Made by a program: the position numbers and the translations under genes. From assembly GCA_025455445.1 (NCBI GenBank), contig JALOMN010000026.1:1-11094 (forward strand): a DNA stretch of 11,094 nt, read 5' to 3'. This DNA comes from Cyclobacteriaceae bacterium. GTDB taxonomy: Bacteria > Bacteroidota > Bacteroidia > Cytophagales > Cyclobacteriaceae. Below the pieces are notes generated by a model. It did not search any database. It was not told the DNA's origin and saw only the letters and a program-made list of their open reading frames with translations. This document shows, piece by piece, positions 8,605 through 11,094 of this stretch; the stretch's first letter is position 1, and each line of letters begins with the position of its first letter.

Positions 8605-8657
8605 AATTCAAAATTTATAATTCAATATTCAATGTGAGGTGTACTAAATTTTGAATT
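8605..8657. repeat. 13-bp perfect inverted repeat abutting the obg start codon
   Basis: AATTCAAAATTTA (8605-8617) and TAAATTTTGAATT (8645-8657) are exact reverse complements with 27 nt between them. ATTCAA also recurs at 8620-8625 and 8627-8632 inside the loop. On the minus strand the second arm stops 3 nt before the obg ATG at 8601, so a hairpin in the transcript would cover the ribosome landing area. It lies just after the adk stop but lacks a following U-tract. It may instead be a copy of an A/T-rich intergenic repeat. Confidence 0.6.
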
Positions 8658-8669
8658 TGTGAAAATGTT

Positions 8670-9236
8670 TTATTTATCTAACACCTTACAGATGTTGTTA
8701 AAAATCTCATCAATATTTCCAATGCCATGCACAGTATTTAATCTTCCCTGATTTTTATAATAGGGAAGTACGTGAATGGTTTTTGTAAAATATTCTGTGA
8801 TGCGCTTATTCAATTTTTCTTCTTCATCATCAATCCGATTCTCAATCGTTCTGCGTCTGGCAATACGTGTGCGCACTTCTTCTTCTGTTACATCCAATGC
8901 AATCACATGATGTATCGCTGAGCCATTTTCGATCATAAAAGTATCCAGTGCTTCTGCCTGGGGCACCGTGCGCGGAAAGCCATCGAATAAAAATCCTTTT
9001 GCCTGTGGATTTTTATCGAGTTCTTCTTTTAACATGGCGATGGTAATTTCATCGGGTACTAGCGCACCACTGTTCATTATTTCTTTTACTCGTTTGCCTA
9101 AGGCAGTGTCATTTTTAGTGTGCCACCTGAATAAATCACCTGTTGAGATGTGCACAAAGCCATATTTCTGAATGAGTTTTTCACTTTGTGTGCCTTTGCC
9201 AGCACCGGGAGGCCCGAAGAGAACGAGATTGATCAT
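8670..9236 (-). CDS. adk: Adenylate kinase
   Basis: Adenylate kinase converts ATP plus AMP to two ADP and sets the cellular adenylate balance. The 188-residue protein is the short form with a minimal LID and no zinc-binding cysteines. It has the P-loop GPPGAGKGT (8-16), the AMP-binding segment STGDLFR (31-37, Arg37), the family signature FDGFPRT (84-90, Arg89), and LID arginines in RIARRRTIENRIDD (124-137) and KRITEY (144-149). The usual glycine-containing SGRxDD of the short LID reads ENRIDD here, a mild departure that keeps the arginine and both aspartates. It starts 91 nt after the hpt stop. That gap holds a 12-bp direct repeat and a small hairpin but no clear promoter, so adk may be co-transcribed with hpt. 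Confidence 0.97.
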   Translation of the reverse strand: MINLVLFGPPGAGKGTQSEKLIQKYGFVHISTGDLFRWHTKNDTALGKRVKEIMNSGALVPDEITIAMLKEELDKNPQAKGFLFDGFPRTVPQAEALDTFMIENGSAIHHVIALDVTEEEVRTRIARRRTIENRIDDEEEKLNKRITEYFTKTIHVLPYYKNQGRLNTVHGIGNIDEIFNNICKVLDK

Positions 9237-9240
9237 AGCC

Positions 9241-9287
9241 GGATCAGATTAAATTAAAAATGGTTTGCAAGATAAGGATCAGATTAA
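9241..9287. repeat. 12-bp direct repeat upstream of adk
   Basis: GGATCAGATTAA occurs at 9241-9252 and again at 9276-9287, exactly 35 bp apart, within the short hpt-adk gap. The first copy begins 4 nt before the adk ATG. It could be a paired regulator site or a local duplication; the intervening bases do not match. Confidence 0.5.
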
Positions 9288-9311
9288 CAATAACAATGAT
9301 TAGCCACCTAC

Positions 9312-9327
9312 CGAACATTCAGGTTCG
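9312..9327 (-). other. Small hairpin directly after the hpt stop codon
   Basis: CGAAC (9312-9316) and GTTCG (9323-9327) form a 5-bp stem with a 6-nt loop touching the hpt TGA. No T-run follows, so it is probably an mRNA end-protecting or incidental structure rather than a terminator. Confidence 0.3.
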
Positions 9328-9867
9328 TCACTCAATAGTGCCCTCTGTAAGCTTATAGATATCTTTATGATTGCGGCCATAGCCATCATAATCAAGTCCA
9401 TATCCTACCACAAACTCCATATCCAATTCAAAGCCTACATATTTCACCTCTATATTTTTTTCCCGAGCCGGTTTTTTTCTCAACAGGCTGATCGCTTCTA
9501 CCGAACGGGCACCCAACCCTTTCATGTCTTGCATAATTTTGTCGAGTGTAAGACCGCTATCGACAATATCTTCTATAATAATAATGTCCTGGTTAAACAG
9601 ACTTTCATCATGCCCGATAAGTGTTTTCAGTTGGCCTGTGCTGGAGGTGCCTGAATAGGATGATATTTTAACAAATGATACGCGGCAAGGTAATTTTATT
9701 TCCTTGAGTAAGTCAGATGTAAACATAAATGAACCATTCAATACGGGCAGAAAAACGGGCGAAAGGGCTTTGTAATCGTGGTTAATCTTTGACGCTAACT
9801 CAGATACTTTTTCGTTGATTTTAGAGGCTGTGATAAATTTTTTAAACTCAAGATCTTTTATTTTCAT
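9328..9867 (-). CDS. hpt: Hypoxanthine phosphoribosyltransferase
   Basis: This enzyme joins hypoxanthine (often also guanine) to PRPP to make IMP (or GMP) in purine salvage, in the cytoplasm. From the chosen start MKIKDLEFKKFI it is 179 residues, the usual size. It carries the PRPP-binding loop IIIIEDIVDSGLTL (95-108, Glu99, Asp100 and catalytic Asp103), the flexible-loop segment ISSYSGTSSTG (68-78), and the purine-binding end FVVGYGLDYDGYGRN (152-166). The frame stays open upstream to an ATG at 9885 and a TTG at 9894. However, a TATCTTTG promoter element covers 9899-9892, so the TTG cannot be used from that promoter and the 9885 ATG would be at or next to the first transcribed base. The ATG at 9867 is therefore preferred. 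adk follows in the same direction. Confidence 0.95.
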   Translation of the reverse strand: MKIKDLEFKKFITASKINEKVSELASKINHDYKALSPVFLPVLNGSFMFTSDLLKEIKLPCRVSFVKISSYSGTSSTGQLKTLIGHDESLFNQDIIIIEDIVDSGLTLDKIMQDMKGLGARSVEAISLLRKKPAREKNIEVKYVGFELDMEFVVGYGLDYDGYGRNHKDIYKLTEGTIE

Positions 9868-9891
9868 ACCGCTGTGTGAGGTCATCGCGCG

Positions 9892-9922
9892 CAAAGATAC
9901 TCCATTCTCACCTTGTTAAAAA
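9892..9922 (-). promoter_or_regulatory. Likely promoter of hpt
   Basis: On the minus strand TATCTTTG (9899-9892) is an exact TAnnTTTG -7 element. Nineteen nucleotides upstream the -33 position reads TTTT (9922-9919) instead of TTTG. The start of transcription should fall near 9885, leaving a leader of about 18 nt before the ATG at 9867. Confidence 0.6.
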
Positions 9923-10113
9923 AATGATTTTACTGGTTGCCTTTATCAGGTAATTCAAACGGTTGTTAATTAAATAATTATGAGCAATAAAATAGTTTTC
10001 ATGCAAAAGCAGTTGCTCAAGTGTACTCACATTCTAAGATAGCAATGACTTATTTACTATTTCAATTGAATGAACAGCACCTGATCGATTATGAGAAAAT
10101 GATGGCAATTATC
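9923..10113. other. Gene-free gap between GH109 gene and hpt promoter
   Basis: About 190 A/T-rich bases without a credible gene. A weak pair GAGCAA (9982-9987) and TTGCTC (10013-10018) and a TTCAATTGAA palindrome are present. None is followed by a T-run, so no terminator for the GH109 gene can be assigned. Confidence 0.4.
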
Positions 10114-11094
10114 TCAATAGTCGTCAGTTAAGGCAAATTCATTTTTGCGGTACATCCATTTGCCCTGAGTGAAATCCGGGAATTCTACACTTTCGCCACC
10201 GAGTTGAATAGAACTTTCTGAGAGTGGTGTAATGGCACTCCAGGTTACTGCGTCATACACGTCTTGTGGCGTGTTCACTTTTCTTTTTACTGATTCTACA
10301 AAGGCATGTAATACAAACCAATCCATGCCGCCATGTCCCGCACCGCTTGCATCGTTGCCATATTTTTTCCACAGTGGATGATCATATTTATCCAGCCATT
10401 CTTTGGCATCTTCCCATTGGTGTGATTTTTTACTCTGCCCTTCAATGTATATTGATTTGTTCAGGTCCATCCATATTCCTTTTGTGCCTTGCACCCGGAA
10501 GCCTATTGAATAGGGTCTTGGCAGGTTGGTGTCATGCTGCAATAAAATTGTTTCATTATTTACGGTGCTTATCATGGTGGTAACCACATCACCCAGTTTG
10601 AAATTTATTTTTGCATTAGGATGATCTGCGCCACCCATTTTCACTACATGATCATGCAAGCCACGAGCTTTGGTGGAATAAGAAACCAATTGGGTAAAGC
10701 GATTACCACGATTTATATTTGCCATCATCGCTACTGGTCCTATGCCGTGTGTCGGATATAGGTCTCCGTTGCGATATACAGAATGTTGCGTGCGCCATTG
10801 TGCTTCTGAAAAACCTTTTTCGCCAAACTCTGCGCCATTGCCATAAGCGCTCTTACCATCGTTGAATTTTACTTCGCGCAAATCGTGTTGATAGCCACCC
10901 TGCAGGTGCACTAATTCTCCAAATACATTTTGCCTTACCATGTTGAGCACGGCCATTACATCGCGCCTGTAGCATACATTTTCAAGCATCATCAATGGCA
11001 TGCCGGTGCGCTCGCTGGTGTGCACCAGTTGCCAGCATTCTTCCACCGTCATGCCGGTGATCACTTCGCAGCCTACATATTTTTTTGCGTTCAT
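10114..11094 (-). CDS. GH109-type Gfo/Idh/MocA protein (alpha-N-acetylgalactosaminidase family), 5' end beyond window
   Basis: The visible 326 residues are the C-terminal part of an NAD-dependent glycosidase of family GH109, whose founder removes terminal alpha-GalNAc by an oxidation-elimination route. The family is about 440-470 residues, so roughly 120 N-terminal residues, including any signal peptide and the Rossmann NAD-binding loop, lie beyond the window; the Met at the edge is internal. Family-like segments are MMLENVCY, GGYQHDL, YPTHGIGP, GGADHPN and LPRPYSIGFRVQGT. As I recall, the Elizabethkingia enzyme uses Glu149, Tyr179, His228 and Tyr307. Glu38, Tyr68, His116 and Tyr195 here keep those spacings to within one residue, so activity is plausible. 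Substrate is unproven because GH109 is diverse. No polysaccharide-utilisation genes are visible beside it. A non-hydrolytic Gfo/Idh/MocA oxidoreductase is the alternative. Confidence 0.88.
   Translation of the reverse strand: MNAKKYVGCEVITGMTVEECWQLVHTSERTGMPLMMLENVCYRRDVMAVLNMVRQNVFGELVHLQGGYQHDLREVKFNDGKSAYGNGAEFGEKGFSEAQWRTQHSVYRNGDLYPTHGIGPVAMMANINRGNRFTQLVSYSTKARGLHDHVVKMGGADHPNAKINFKLGDVVTTMISTVNNETILLQHDTNLPRPYSIGFRVQGTKGIWMDLNKSIYIEGQSKKSHQWEDAKEWLDKYDHPLWKKYGNDASGAGHGGMDWFVLHAFVESVKRKVNTPQDVYDAVTWSAITPLSESSIQLGGESVEFPDFTQGKWMYRKNEFALTDDY

Noticed and set aside
9980..10042. 20-codon plus-strand frame starting MSNKIVFMQKQ in the gap above hpt
   Set aside because: Too short, no promoter or initiation signal, and an A/T-rich gap yields such frames by chance.

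Overview
The window is a stretch of mostly housekeeping DNA from a member of the Bacteroidota. I would guess a Cytophagales-like environmental lineage, but the family is uncertain. The evidence is the protein sequence style, the near absence of Shine-Dalgarno sequences before the starts, A/T-rich leaders, and promoters matching the Bacteroidota pattern TTTG-N19-TAnnTTTG. Also consistent are an atpD gene standing apart from the other ATP synthase genes and a GH109 (NAD-dependent glycosidase) gene. All ten genes lie on the minus strand, so transcription runs from high to low coordinates. The first and last genes are cut by the window edges.

Read in the direction of transcription, the layout is as follows. 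At 11094-10114 is a GH109-type Gfo/Idh/MocA protein, with its N-terminus beyond the window. At 9867-8670 are two nucleotide-metabolism genes, hpt (purine salvage) and adk (adenylate kinase). At 8601-7612 is the ribosome-assembly GTPase obg, preceded by a long inverted repeat that ends 3 nt before its start codon. At 7539-5806 is the grpE-dnaJ chaperone pair, closed by a strong terminator; dnaK is not here. At 5673-4768 is a secreted beta-rich protein that looks like a toastrack/DUF4097-type protein. At 4677-2375 is a two-gene ABC-2 exporter (ATPase then permease), with its own likely promoter and a strong terminator. At 2300-1092 is a membrane histidine kinase without an adjacent response regulator. 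At 888-1 is the first part of atpD, with a textbook Bacteroidota promoter.

The genes fall into small transcription units rather than one long operon. The two clear rho-independent terminators (5746-5773 and 2323-2350) and three recognisable promoters (upstream of hpt, the ABC ATPase and atpD) mark most of the boundaries.

I do not see mobile elements, CRISPR arrays, tRNA or rRNA genes, phage genes or a defence system. The most notable points are: a DnaJ that keeps only two of the four CxxCxGxG motifs, so one of its two zinc centres is lost; the inverted repeat that could occlude the obg start; a perfect dyad just upstream of the atpD promoter; the run of toastrack protein, ABC-2 exporter and histidine kinase, which could be an envelope-stress module; and an hpt promoter that helps decide its start codon. 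I found no strong case for a wholly new system.
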